From contig NC_135184.1 of assembly GCF_041146795.1 (NCBI RefSeq), positions 10,530,967-10,594,966 of the forward strand: 64,000 nucleotides of DNA, given 5' to 3'. Both the position numbers and the translations under genes were made by a program. A model generated the notes under the pieces. That model was not told the DNA's origin. It saw nothing but the letters and a program-made list of their open reading frames with translations, and made no database searches. Each line of letters starts with the position of its first letter. Within the stretch, counting starts at the first letter, position 1. The stretch is from Maylandia zebra. Taxonomy: Eukaryota; Chordata; Actinopteri; Cichliformes; Cichlidae. Positions 26,930 to 52,280 of this stretch are shown here, piece by piece.

Positions 26930-28480
26930 AGGGATCAAGAATCTCAGTTGTGATACAAAAAGAAAACGTTTTTTTTTCATGGTGAAAAGAAAGTATATCC
27001 GCCCCCTTTTCTAAGGTTTTACATCTCAGGATATTGCAAAAAAAGCAATTAGTCATTTGTAGGTCTTAAATTTAAATGAATACAGCTTGATTCCATGTTT
27101 TGGCACTGATCACCACCTGCACTCATGTATATATCTTTCTACGTAGCACTTTTAATTCTTATTCTCATGTATATATCTCATGTATATCTCATGCATATAT
27201 CTTTCTACGTAGCACTTTTAATTCTTATTCTTACTTTTATTTTTTCATGTCTATTTAAGTGCAATTTATGACAGCATGTTTGCACTGAAGCACCGCAGCA
27301 ATTTCCTAATGTTGTAAACCTGCTCAACATTTGGCAATAAAACCCATTCTGATTCTGATTCTGATTCTGATTGAATTGAACAACAAAACATGATGTATTA
27401 CATTGTGCCATTATTTAAGTAAATGTAGAAACTGTGTGTGAAAAACTGAATGCACCCCATGATTCAGTAGCACCTTTTATAGGGATAGTTTGAAGCAATA
27501 ATAAAGGTTTGCAGGGCATCATTTTATTCACAGCTCTCTTAAGGTCTCATTGGAAAACTGTGATCAGATTGAATTCCAGACTTTGACTGTGACATTGCAA
27601 CACCTTTATTATTTTCTTTTGTCAGCCATTGTGTTATATGTTGGGCTCACTCTCCAGTTGTATGACCAATTTCAGTCAGACAGATGGCTTCACAATTGAC
27701 TTCAGAAAACTTTGGTATACAGAGTTCATGATCAACTCAATGACTGCAAGGAGTCCAGATCCTGTGGTTATGAAACAAGCCCAATCTGCAGCCGTGCTAA
27801 CATTTGGTGTGAGGTGTTTGTGCTGATATGCTGTGTTTGGTTCTGCCAGACATGCCACAAGACGTCTGGTGGTTTATTCTGAGGCAGTTTTCCAAACCAA
27901 TGCCGTGCTGTCTTCCTTTTAGAGAAAAGATGCTTTTTCCTGGCAAACTTTCCAAACAAGCCATACTGGTTCACTCTGTTTCTAATTGTACTGTCATGAA
28001 CTTTTAACATTTAACATGCTTACTGAGGTCTGTGGAATTTGTAGTTCTTGTTTTTTTCCCTGAGAGTCCCTGAGCCTGTGCTTAATTTGCTTAATTTGCT
28101 TAGACATCCACTCTGGATACAAACTGACAGCTGATATCAATGTTTTCCACTTGTTAATAATCTTTCTCGGTGTAGAATGATGGAATTCAGTGAAATTCAT
28201 ATGGACTTAGAACCTTTTCAAGACTGATGGGAAGCAACAATTGTTTCTGTAAGATCAGTGTTGATGTATTTCCTTCTTGGCATTGTGTTAACACACACCC
28301 GAATGCTCCAGACTAGCAAACTGCCAAAACGTCTGCTTTTATAGAAATCCTCAAAGTTGCTGGTGATTAAATAATCAAGGGCATTCAATTATCAGGATCT
28401 GACCTCTACTTACCCTCTTAATTCTTTTGGGAGAAGGGAGGGTGTACTTATTTTTACCATGTAACCTCTACATTTTGACT
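26930..28480 (-). pseudogene. Tc1-like transposase pseudogene
   Basis: The minus strand from about 28200 to 27600 reads, over several frames, as a Tc1-family transposase. VHDSTIRNRVNQYGLFGKFA and KKHLFSKRKTARHWFGKLPQ form the second helix-turn-helix and the start of the catalytic domain. Then comes NTAYQHKHLTPNV, and then CFITTGSGLLAVIELIMNSV. All parts are out of frame with one another and interrupted by stops. The ends near 26990 (gaaagtatatccgccccctt) and 28440 (gggagggtgtacttattttt) look like the element's terminal parts. A LINE 3' tail is inserted at 27120-27375. Confidence 0.65.
27120..27375 (+). mobile_element. Non-LTR retrotransposon 3' tail
   Basis: The segment ends in ggcaataaaacccattctga followed by tandem ttctga units (27345-27372), the simple-repeat tail typical of CR1/L2-type LINEs in fish. 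Upstream it carries a tandem duplication of atatctttctacgtagcact (27130 and 27190 regions). It lies inside the Tc1-like remnant and is therefore younger. Confidence 0.6.
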
Positions 28481-28612
28481 TAATTTTTGTTAAATAAATA
28501 ATTACATGGTATAATATGTCATGTTTTGTAATTCTTCTGAGGCTGTATTTACCCAATTGTAAGACCTAATAAGGACCAGATTATGCACTGAAATCTTATA
28601 ATTGATATAACT

Positions 28613-28655
28613 GACATCCTCTTATAATTGACATTATCAATTATAAGAGGATGTC
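28613..28655. repeat. Perfect 19-bp inverted repeat with 5-base loop
   Basis: gacatcctcttataattga is followed by catta and then by its exact reverse complement. A third, direct copy of cttataattga lies just upstream (28594-28604). The position is intergenic, about 340 bases before the rab12 start codon. Confidence 0.9.
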
Positions 28656-28804
28656 TCTCTACATGCAGGCCTAATATTTGGTGCCTTTTTAATGAAAACG
28701 TTTAATAAATCAAAATAACATGTAAAAGTAATACAGTCTGATTACAAGTGATTAAGCGGTCTCTGGTTATAATTTTATAAAATTTATAAAAATAGAAATC
28801 ATAG

Positions 28805-28998
28805 CCACCGGAAGCGGAAATGACATCACGATGGCCCCGGTCTCTAATGGCTGAACAACAACAACTGTCGGCGACTGACAAACTTTCGCAAACTTCATCA
28901 GAGACAAAAGAAAGTTGGAGATATCGGCTTGTGTTGTTTCTGTAACCGGTTAGGGTTATTTGTCTGTTCGTCTTATAGTCACAAATGTGGGATTACTG
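28805..28998 (+). promoter_or_regulatory. rab12 promoter/5'UTR region
   Basis: A GC-richer stretch 170-190 bases before the rab12 ATG carries, in close order, an ETS-type ccggaag (28808), gcggaaa, a CRE-like tgacatca (28821) and a YY1-like gatggcc. No TATA box is visible. This motif set is typical of TATA-less housekeeping promoters. The transcription start is not known. Confidence 0.5.
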
Positions 28999-36491
<7,493 letters not shown>

Positions 36492-36520
36492 GAGTCGGAG
36501 TGGTCCCCCACCCTACCTAT

Positions 36521-36533
36521 GCGCGCGCGCGCG

Positions 36534-36602
<69 letters not shown>
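36521..36602. repeat. (GC)n(AC)n microsatellite
   Basis: About 21 bases of alternating GC run straight into about 60 bases of alternating AC, starting 30 bases after the rab12 stop codon. Alternating purine-pyrimidine of this kind favours Z-DNA. Confidence 0.96.
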
Positions 36603-37944
36603 CTCACACATGCAGAGTACCAATCTGGCCACTGGGGGGCAGCACACAGCAGCACTTTGGAATCAGTGACTGCTGAAATGCATGGACTCTTTAAACAAGC
36701 AGTGTTATCTTCCTTTGATTATTCTCCTGTTTTGTAACTGTACACTATGACCTGCTTCACACTAACACTTAGGCCTGAATCACCCACTTCCTTCCACCTT
36801 TTTGTCAACACTTGACCCAGACTACCTCATTGCTCAGACGGTTAGGCTAGTTGTGCCCCGCAGGTGCCTTCCAGGTAGAGAGTCCTCTGGTAGCAGTTGC
36901 ACTTTTTTTTTTTTTTTGCTTTGTTTTTGAGGAGGGCGATTACTGAGGGCCTTACAACTTGTTTGCTTCCGGTAGTCCTTTATCATCACGCCAAGTTTAA
37001 CATTGTCTGAGTTGGGTCTGTTATCTCTGCATTTACTAGCTCACAGAAAAGGGATGACAACATCTCACGGCTTCCCTGCTTAGTTTAAACTCTTGAGGCT
37101 GCAGGTACATAGTTTTAGTGTACTTTTGTGTGCTCGTTAATATGTATGATTTCAAAGGGGCTCAAGGTAAACAAAAGCACACGGTGTAAATATAGTGTGT
37201 TTCTGTAATGACTGGACATGGTGCAGGTGGTTGTGGCCAGCAGCAGGGGTTGTGTGGTGGTGATATCATATCAGTTTATATTGCTTTGCCTTAATAGTAT
37301 TAAAATGGCTGCTTGTTTCAAATGTGTATAAATTGTAATGTTTTGCACTACAATCCATCTTCGCTAGTTAAGCTGACATGCAGAAAAGGAAAGTACACGA
37401 CTTGTAGCTTAGCACTAATAAAGATGGATCTGGCCTCGGCACTGCCGCTCAGAACGCTTCCACACCCGATCGGGCTGCAAGGAGAGATGGGTAGTGTAGT
37501 CTTTGAGGGATTTGTCTTTGTACAAGGGAATTCTCCCTGTGTTTGTGGCGGGTATATCAGAGCAGATAGTACACTGGCATATGTGGGTCAGCCTTTGTTG
37601 TGTTTTTGTTACTAATATTTGTGCTTTGTCTTTTCCTTTGAATTCAGATACAGGTTAGAGACAAAAACATGTGTTTCCCTTTTGGAGGGAAAAATGCAGG
37701 AAGGTTTGATTAGTATTTCAATGACTCAGGAATCTTTGGTCGGTTCCTATCTGTTGTGCTAGTGGCTCGATTGGCTTTGAGTTCTTTAAAAAAATGCTTA
37801 AAATGGTCATTTGCATTTTTTTTCTTTTGATTTTTATTTGGCAGTTTGTTACGGACCAGTGTGTGGATTATCTGTTACGTTCACATTTTCAGAAATACTA
37901 GGCAGTGCATATAATCTAAGCCTTCCTGTGTATGATTAAATCCT

Positions 37945-38800
37945 TTAAAGGGGACCTATTATGCTTTCATGTTTGTATTCTTGGATTCTACTAGAGTAGC
38001 TTTGCATGATTCACTTATACTGGGCTTCAGTGAAGACCCTCGGTTAATCCATCGTCTGAAACAAGTCGTTTAAGCTCCCATACCCCTCACTTTGAGCCCG
38101 GGATGTCAAACTAATTTTACATGGTGGGCCACATACTGCCCAAATTGGTTTGAAGTGTGCCTGACCAGCAAAACTCCCCTCTCAATCAGTGTGAAGATGT
38201 TTAACTACACCTTTAATCCCATTTAATCTAAGAAAAACAAGTGTCAACAGTACATCACAGAGTTTCTACACGATGAAGACATTTTGCAGTAAGTGAATGA
38301 AATCTGTCAGCATAAATAAATAAATATGTAAAATTACAGAATAAACATATTTTATTCATTCAAATCATACAAACCTTTATAGGAACCTTAAGATGTTCCA
38401 AAGCCGTCCATTGGGCTGGATGGAAGTCTTTGCCTGGCCAATTCTGGGCCTCAGGCTTCATGTTTGACACCCCTGCTTTAATCCAAAAATATTCTGATTG
38501 GTTGCCCATCACATTCACAACACTTGAATGGCAGATGGGTGAAGTTTCTGTGTAATATCTCAAAAACAAGATATTGCACTTCATTGGTCCGGTCACATTC
38601 AAATCTCAGCAATAAAACCGTGGTTTTTTTTGTTTGTTTTTTTAAACGGTCTGAAAGTGAATATTCAGAGCAGTCTGAAGCCTAAACTTGACTCATTGCA
38701 CATACACTGATTTAAAATTTTGAGTCAGTTCAATTTCTGAGCAAGCATCACCACAATGTGACTGGTTGAGATGTGGAGAAGCATAATAGGTCCACTTTAA
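37945..38800. mobile_element. Inverted-repeat DNA element, outer of a nested pair
   Basis: The left end ttaaaggggacctattatgc (37945) and right end gcataataggtccactttaa (38781-38800) are inverted repeats with two mismatches. Both ends carry TTAA, which could be part of the repeat or a TTAA target as in piggyBac-type elements. The interior is non-coding. A second element lies inside it at 38098-38475. Confidence 0.65.
38098..38475. mobile_element. Inverted-repeat element (MITE), inner of a nested pair
   Basis: The ends are inverted copies: ccgggatgtcaaac at 38098 and gtttgacacccctg at 38462, about 378 bases apart, with gggccacata near the left end. The terminal text matches the fragment near 190-221. 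Non-coding; hAT-type terminus style. Confidence 0.65.
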
Positions 38801-39490
38801 TTCTTCCGTCTTTGTTTCCTTATATGACTTCAAGTGTAGCGCTGTGTTTGTGTTTCGTTAGATGTTGCAGTAAAAGCTCGAGTCTGAGGGTGAGGAAAAC
38901 TGCTCAAATGAACCGATTCAAAAGGAATGACTTTAGTTAATATTTTCTTGCTTTGTTGTTGTTTTTAGATTGAATTTTTATGTTAAAGTCGAGCTTTTGT
39001 GGTAATAAAATGGCACATTATGTATTCTAACAAATGAAAACGTTCATCCCAAAACGGAGATGTTGAAAATGCGATGCCTTTGCTAATGACACCGTCTCCG
39101 TCATCCAAGCACATCTCGCAATAAGACCATCAGCCAGCAAAACAACCTTTGAATACAAATTATCAGAAAATTTGGGGTTTTAAAGGTTGTGTTTTGAAAT
39201 GTTAGCTGAGGATTTCTTGAGTTTTTTGGAAGGAAACATTTGATTTGTCCCTCTTCCTTTGACTTTTTGCATTTCGCACTAACCCTGTGGTCTCTGTTTT
39301 AATAGCCCAAGCCTTACTTTACTACTCAGTGTTTAAAATATACATTAAAAAAGTGCTTTTGTTTGAAATATGTATCTTTTAAGATGGAAGACTGTACTTT
39401 GTATTAAACCTGTTTTTGAGAGGTTTTGGCATGTTTAAAGCAGATTTATGGTATTTATAACTTGTGGCATTCTTGAACTAATGAAATACA

Positions 39491-39496
39491 ATTAAA
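39491..39496 (+). terminator. Candidate rab12 distal polyadenylation signal (ATTAAA)
   Basis: ATTAAA lies in an AT-rich stretch just before the GC-rich mtcl1 promoter region. It is the most distal plausible signal for rab12. Confidence 0.35.
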
Positions 39497-39659
39497 GATG
39501 TCTATATTTATTACCAGATTATGGTCTTGATTTATTTGACTGTCTCTGTTCTGTTAAATTTTGGGTCTGGGAACTTCCAAATGTCGTCCAAGATGCTATA
39601 AAAAGTGATGTTTTACTTAATACTAAGGATTATAAACGTGGAGACTTATTGGTCATCTT

Positions 39660-40307
39660 TGCTCCTCGCGTGAAGGTGTTCAATAGCCAATAGTGTGCGT
39701 GCCATTAGGACATGCGCACCAGAGCGTGTCAGACCTGGTCCCGCCTGGTCCCGGAGAAAACAAGGGGTGTGCTTGGGTGCTTGTGAAGCAGCAGCAGCGG
39801 CGCATGCGCCCAGGAGAAAATCACGGGCGTCGTGCCTCGCCGCAGCGATTGCAGATTTTTGATGTCAGATTGGAAGGAGTGAGAAGGGGTGAGAGACACT
39901 GGGGTCTAACATACCGAGCCCGGTGGAAAAGAGGAGTGGAAACCCGGAGTGTGTAAGAAGAGAAGAGGCGTGTGTGACTCCGACTTAATCCTTTCTTTCC
40001 AACTTGAGTCTTACAAGCCTGTCTGCAGATGCAACCTGTCTGTCATCCCATCCGTCCCAGTAATCCCTGTTTATTGCAGCGTTTCCTCCAAAGGGGACTA
40101 CAATGACACCCTGGTGAACACGCTCAGGATGGAGTAATCATACAAGCACCCAGCGCAGCGCAGGATGCGCATCTCCAACCCGACGACGGAGAAGAAGAAG
40201 GTAGAGAAACCTGGCTGTTATTCTGCTTTCACATGTCAGAGATTTTCCGCGGCGCTGTGGATTGATCGTTTCCGTCATCAGCCTTCTGCTGCCGGTGTCG
40301 GTGTATA
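39660..40307 (+). promoter_or_regulatory. mtcl1 promoter/5'UTR, CpG-island-like
   Basis: From about 39660 base composition shifts to GC-rich with many CpGs (for example agcagcggcgcatgcgccca at 39791) and stays so through exon 1 to 41140. This is the expected look of a vertebrate CpG-island promoter with its 5'UTR. Several upstream ATGs are present; the last one opens a 47-codon frame overlapping the main start (see next entry). Confidence 0.6.

Positions 40308-40308
<1 letters not shown>
40165..40308 (+). promoter_or_regulatory. Upstream ORF overlapping the mtcl1 start codon (TAATG)
   Basis: ATG at 40165 (with A at -3) opens 47 codons in another frame. Its TAA stop (40306-40308) shares its last base with the main ATG at 40308. 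Such stop-start overlap allows reinitiation. Whether the mRNA starts upstream of 40165, and whether the uORF is translated, is not shown by the sequence. Confidence 0.5.
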
Positions 40309-46951
<6,643 letters not shown>

Positions 46952-49900
46952 TAACAATGCAGTAGTTGAGAGTTTAGTTTGTGGCTTTGCTGTAAATGAA
47001 CAGCCTGTAAATATGGATTTCCACATATAAACAAGGAGGAATTTTGGTTAATGTGACCATGTTTCCGATGAATGGTGATCACTGACCTGATCAGCAGGAG
47101 GGTCACTGCAGTCAAATTTTGCCTTTAAGTGCAGCATCTTTTCTCAAACACTCGCATCAGGATGTGTGAACACGTTACTTTCACTGTATTATTCAAAAAT
47201 AAGGCCAAAAAACCCCTCCCACTCACAGCTCAGGTGTGTGAACAAGTTGTTCCCCATAAATGTGCGTTAGGAAAGAGGTTCAGCAACTTCTTTTAGCCAA
47301 CATTCATAACAATAAACAATGAAAGAGCTCGTCAAAACCAGATGTCTTGCTTCTCGTGCTTCTCTTAGTTTAGACATTTTGACCTCGATGGCATTTCCCA
47401 CTACACGGTTTGGCACATAATGAATGGCTACATCCCAAGAAGCAGTACATAACATTTTGTTCTAGATGTTATGAGCTTCAGACTAACTAAACTGAAGGTA
47501 TGTGATAGCTACGAAGTCAGAGAGGAAATTCCAAGTAATGTCTGAGCTCTATTTTTCTAGTTTAGTGGTGAATCTGAATCATGGAAAGTCATGCTTCTTT
47601 AGGTGCTAGGAAGTACACTCCCACTTTAACTGCAGTGTACCCACACTCCCAATTTACCCATGTTCTTTAAATATTTTAATTTTGTGTTTTTGCTGCTGTA
47701 TCAGTATAATTTAGGCTTTTGTTATACTTCAATATCACTGTTTACTGCATCTGTGAAGTAAGGCCGTCTCACAGGTAACGAGATGAGCAGAAGCTATTCT
47801 CAGTGCTGCTCAGCTTCAGTTGCTTAGACTAATCGATTCTGACAACGGGAGGTAACATGCCATCTGCCAACAAAGAAAAAACTAGGCTAATACCAGACCG
47901 GTCAGTCTGGAGATGTGGCTTTCTTTTGGCAGCAGGATGACACTGTTACTCGTTTCCTGTCGTTATGTGCGCTGCTGAAGATGCTTTGATTTTAAGCTCA
48001 TGCCACATTGTCTCCGTGAGACTTTGCATGCTTCTGCGTACCCTTCGGAAAGGTCTACCACTGGTTCAGAATCTATATTCTAAAGATGTTTCTGACCTTA
48101 ACTGTCAGTGCTCGCAACATCGCTGTTTTCAAAGACAGCTTATCAGGAACTGACTGAGAGGCAGAATTCATGTCTACTATGGATGTGCTAATGCAGTCAA
48201 CGCAACTCTTGTTGCTGTAATCCTGATAACCTTTTAAAAGAAAGTTATTGGGAAAGAGCGAGAGTGCAGTGTGAGGAAGCTGCACATTGTTCTTTTGACA
48301 TTTTTCAGATATCTGTAATGCGGGGCGTGCTGTGTAACTCTGTAACTGTGGCTCGGTGCAGTTTTATGCAGCTCGGTGGTGGTGGGACGATGCATACATT
48401 TATGAGCATAAGATGACACAGACTGTCTTGTTCAAAGAGGAGGAGTGGAGGGAGTAGTAAGTAGAAAGGCTGAGACAGCGGCTGCTCCAAATGATTTTTT
48501 TGTGTTTTCCTCCGAGCTTTGTCCCAGAAAAACATAAACAGTCTCTGGCTCTTTTATAATACAGCACCCCCAAATGTGTTCAGAGTTGGTCCACATTTCT
48601 TTTTCCGTGGGCTCGCATAAAGTCTTTTGATTGCTTTAAAATTCAGGATAACCATTTCAGGAAATTATTAGAGTGTTTACACGCAATTTATTTGGCGATC
48701 AGCTTCAGCAACTGAATCTAAGAAACTGCCCTTTGCTCTCAGAGCTGCTCAGTCACAGAGATAACATCAGTCATAGACAGGAAAGGAGCAACACACTTAC
48801 TGATAAGAATGCAGCTCAACTGGATTGAGGAGTACTTCATTTCCTTTTCAAATTTAATTACACCTCGTAAACCATGACTCAGGTGTACCGTGACGCAATT
48901 TACAGAAGAAAAGGGAAGCACATAATCCAGCACTGCTTTGAGTTTTGTTCTAGTTTGTATGAGTCAGCCCCATTACTTTTCTTAGGATATCTTTTCAGCT
49001 CCTTTATCACTAGTGTTGAATGCTAACATACACTTTAAATGCAGACGAGCACCACTGCATGAACAAAGCACCTTAACGTGGGCTTCTCAAATAAAATCAT
49101 ACTGTCGATCAAAAAACCCCCAGTTCAGCTCAAGTTCATTATAACCATCTATTCAAAAGAACTCTTCAGAAATAAAGAATTAGATTAAAAATTTTATACA
49201 CATAAAATTTACTTTAAATAAGAGCAGAGATGGCTAATCCAAAGAGCATTGGTTGGATCCCTGCCTCCTCCAGCCTGTGTATTTAAGTATCCTTGGTAAA
49301 GATAGTGAACCGCAAGTTGCCTCTGATGTGTCCATTGGTGTGTGAGTCTGTGTGAATGTTATATAAGTACCGGTCCCTTTACCGTTTCTATCAATACATT
49401 GATCTGTTACATTAAGCATCTTTTAGTAACCATACAAGTATTTATGAAAGCAGGAGTTGCTGCACTGATCCTAAAACACCAAAGTTACACAATAGTACAA
49501 ACAAACCAACCAGTCGAGACTAACAACTACCATTTTTTGTGGGACCTACAAAATCAAATCGCATTTTATATTAATTGATCTACTTTAATTAAAGTTTTTG
49601 TGCTTGCGTAAAAGATACTGAGATGTATTGTGTAATCTGAGAGTAAACATCTTTGTCTCTGTACCTGAATTTGGCTTTTATACAAGGCGATCTAAAGAGC
49701 CGTGCTACAAACCTCATATGTTATATTTATACACATTAATCCTCAATTTGTTTTGAAAAAGTATTATGAAAAAAAAATCAGTTTGAATTTTTTCACTGCA
49801 TTGCTAAAGGTCGGCTAATCTCCAACAGTTTGTGCATCTCTGCCCTTTAAAACCCAAGTCCTCATGTCCCTGCGCCTGTTCTTGGCTATTGGAGGCTGCA

Positions 49901-50856
49901 CAATGTGACGCTGGCCCAGAGATTGGCACCCCAGCATGGATTAATCCAACAAGAAGGGCTGTTATAAAACAGCCTGGCGTTTTTCCGTACGCTCAGATGG
50001 GAGGGGAGAGCGAGGGAGAAAAAGACAGAGAGGTATGGGATGGCTGTAAGCAGACGGCCATAGGCCACGTGTGCGTGCGCTATAACAACAGCTTTCGGCC
50101 CTGATATCAAACAGTTTAGCAGAGCTGCCTGACGGGATCTTCTTCACTTTAAATTATGGTCTCGTTGCTGGTCAGCACGAAGGCAAACTGTGATCAGTTG
50201 GGAGATTTTTCATTCTGACATTTGAAGAAAGGCCCACTGATGTGTGTAATGAACTGGAACTAATGAAATGCCAACACGCAGAACACGAGCATCAGGTGAT
50301 TTATCTGCAGTTCCTGCTTCGCTGTGATAAACTCATCTTTCATTAGGCCAAAGGATAATCCTTTGTGCGGTGGTTTCCCCCTCAGTGACTCCCAGGTATG
50401 TTGCACGTCAGATATTTTCATATTGAAGCATTAACTTGACATCAGATGTCATGAAAGCAGTGATCAATAAAGTCTCATTGAGGGTTATGCTGGTAAGATG
50501 AGGCTTCTTTTGGAGTAGGCAGAGAGCATTTAAGTGTGATTTTGTAGCGTTTGTTCTGCTGAAGGAGTTCTAATAAAAGCCGTTCACAGCAGTATCTGTG
50601 GATTATTCATCTTCTTAATGAATTTGAGTGGAGGACATATCTAAAAAGGAAGGTGACCAAATAAAGGCACTATTAGTGGGTCCTACTATATTCATTTTGA
50701 TTTAATCGAGTCATAGCGAAGCCCTAAAAAAGAGAATATATCTGGAACTAAGAATCTCTAATCACTTGATCCCAGACCCTGATGTGATGTTTCAAGAAAG
50801 CCTTTCTGGTCTGTCAGACAGCCCAAATTAATTTCACACTGGCCACTTTCTTTTCA

Positions 50857-51065
50857 AATCAAATCAAATCACTTTTTATTGTCACATCACATGTGCAGGT
50901 ACACTGGTACAGTACATGTGAGTGAAATTCCTGTGTGCGAGCTTCACAAGCAACAGAGTTGTGCAAAAATACAATAACGTAAAACAAGCAAAATATAAGA
51001 ATGGCTAAATCTGAGACTAATAAATATATGTACAATATATAATAGTATATGCATTACTGGATGTG
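50857..51065 (-). mobile_element. Non-LTR retrotransposon 3' tail, inverted
   Basis: caaatcaaatcaaatcactttttattgtcacatcacatgtgcagg with the preceding caaat tandem units reads on the minus strand as a LINE 3' end (AATAAAAAG then repeated GATTT). The text to about 51065 belongs to a common fish repeat of this type. No coding part is left. Confidence 0.55.
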
Positions 51066-52079
51066 TATACTAATATGTTTTTCTATATATGTGTGTGTGT
51101 ATACATATTTTACAAATTAAATAGATTAAACAATAAAATAAAATATATAAAAAATATACAGAGTTGGTTGAGACATGTGCAAAACAGTGGCATTAATGTA
51201 CAGTATGTAGTGCATAATGGGTTTTTTTTTTTCAGTCTAATTGATTATTAAATAAATAAAGAAAAACATCTGCTGAGGATCATTTGAGATTGAAAGCTGC
51301 CATTTTTGGGAAGTGGAAAAGGGTATGTCACCTGAAATATACATTAAAATGAAGAGCATGTGCACGCAGAATGTATTCGAGTGAAATTGTTTACACGATG
51401 CAATCTGTTCGATAAGGGTTGTATTCCAAAGGCTGATTTGCTTCAAGTGCTTGTGGATGCATAGAGTCATCACCTGTGCTCATTAGCAAGCTTCTGTTTT
51501 GTGTGTTTTTGGGGGGTTTGTTTAATCTTTGCAAAGCGATGGTGTGTTTTTCCTTTTATTGCCTTGTTTCATGTGCAGGTTGCAGTGGAGACGAATCAAA
51601 AATTTGCAAATGATGAACTGATTTGATGTGCATTATCAGTTTAACTACTAACTAAATGCAACACAACTCTGCTGGTTTTTAACTATGAAAGAGCCACAAT
51701 AACTGGGTTCACTTATGCAGAACCAAAAATAAAGACTGAAGGTGTCTACAAGAGAAGTTCCAACCTTTCAGTTGTTTTGTTGCTGTGTTTTCCCCACTAC
51801 AAAGATTTCAGAGGGAAATGCCTGCATTCTTAATAAGTCACATCAACAGTATCTGAGCGAGAGTCACCACAGACATTTGTTTCATGTCAGAGCTGCTGCA
51901 TCGTTCCCCCCCCTTCCTTGGCGGAAAAAGTGTTGGCTTTGAAGAAGCATCTCCTGATCCTTCTGTTCTCCTTGCTTCTCCACACCTCTCTCTTTCACAT
52001 CTTCCCCCTCTCCTCTCCTCTGCTGTGGTTCCCCTGTTGGAGGAGTGTAAAGGAATCTCATTGACCTAGTTAGTATCTT

Positions 52080-52280
52080 GTGTCTGACTCCACCAATAGG
52101 AAGGAGAACAGGCGTGAGGAGAGGAGCAGCGTAGGGACTCAAAATTTGCTGCAGTGACACACATCCATATAAAGCTTATCATCGCGCAGCCACTGTGCAG
52201 TTTGCTCAATGTGCAGAAATTCTTCGTAGACGTGATTGAGAGGAGGACGCCATTACTTGCACATTTCTGCTGTTTTCAGG
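52080..52280 (+). promoter_or_regulatory. Candidate internal promoter in mtcl1 intron 3
   Basis: A CCAAT box (52092) is followed 76 bases later by TATAAAG (52168) and then non-repetitive, less AT-rich sequence ending at a splice-like gtttcaggtggaa (52274). The spacing fits a TATA-type promoter for an alternative first exon. This is motif-level evidence only. Confidence 0.25.

Larger units (their letters stand above)
36492..39510 (+). other. rab12: rab12 3' untranslated region and flank
   Basis: Roughly 3 kb after the stop codon, with possible polyadenylation signals AATAAA at 37417 and 39004 and ATTAAA at 39491. It contains the GC/AC repeat at 36521-36602 and two nested inverted-repeat elements (37945-38800). 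The extent of the UTR is inferred; alternative poly(A) sites are possible. Confidence 0.5.

Noticed and set aside
28960..28998. N-terminal extension of Rab12 upstream of ATG 28999
   Set aside because: The upstream part of the open frame begins with a non-ATG codon; ATG 28999 gives the conserved MDP start and expected length.
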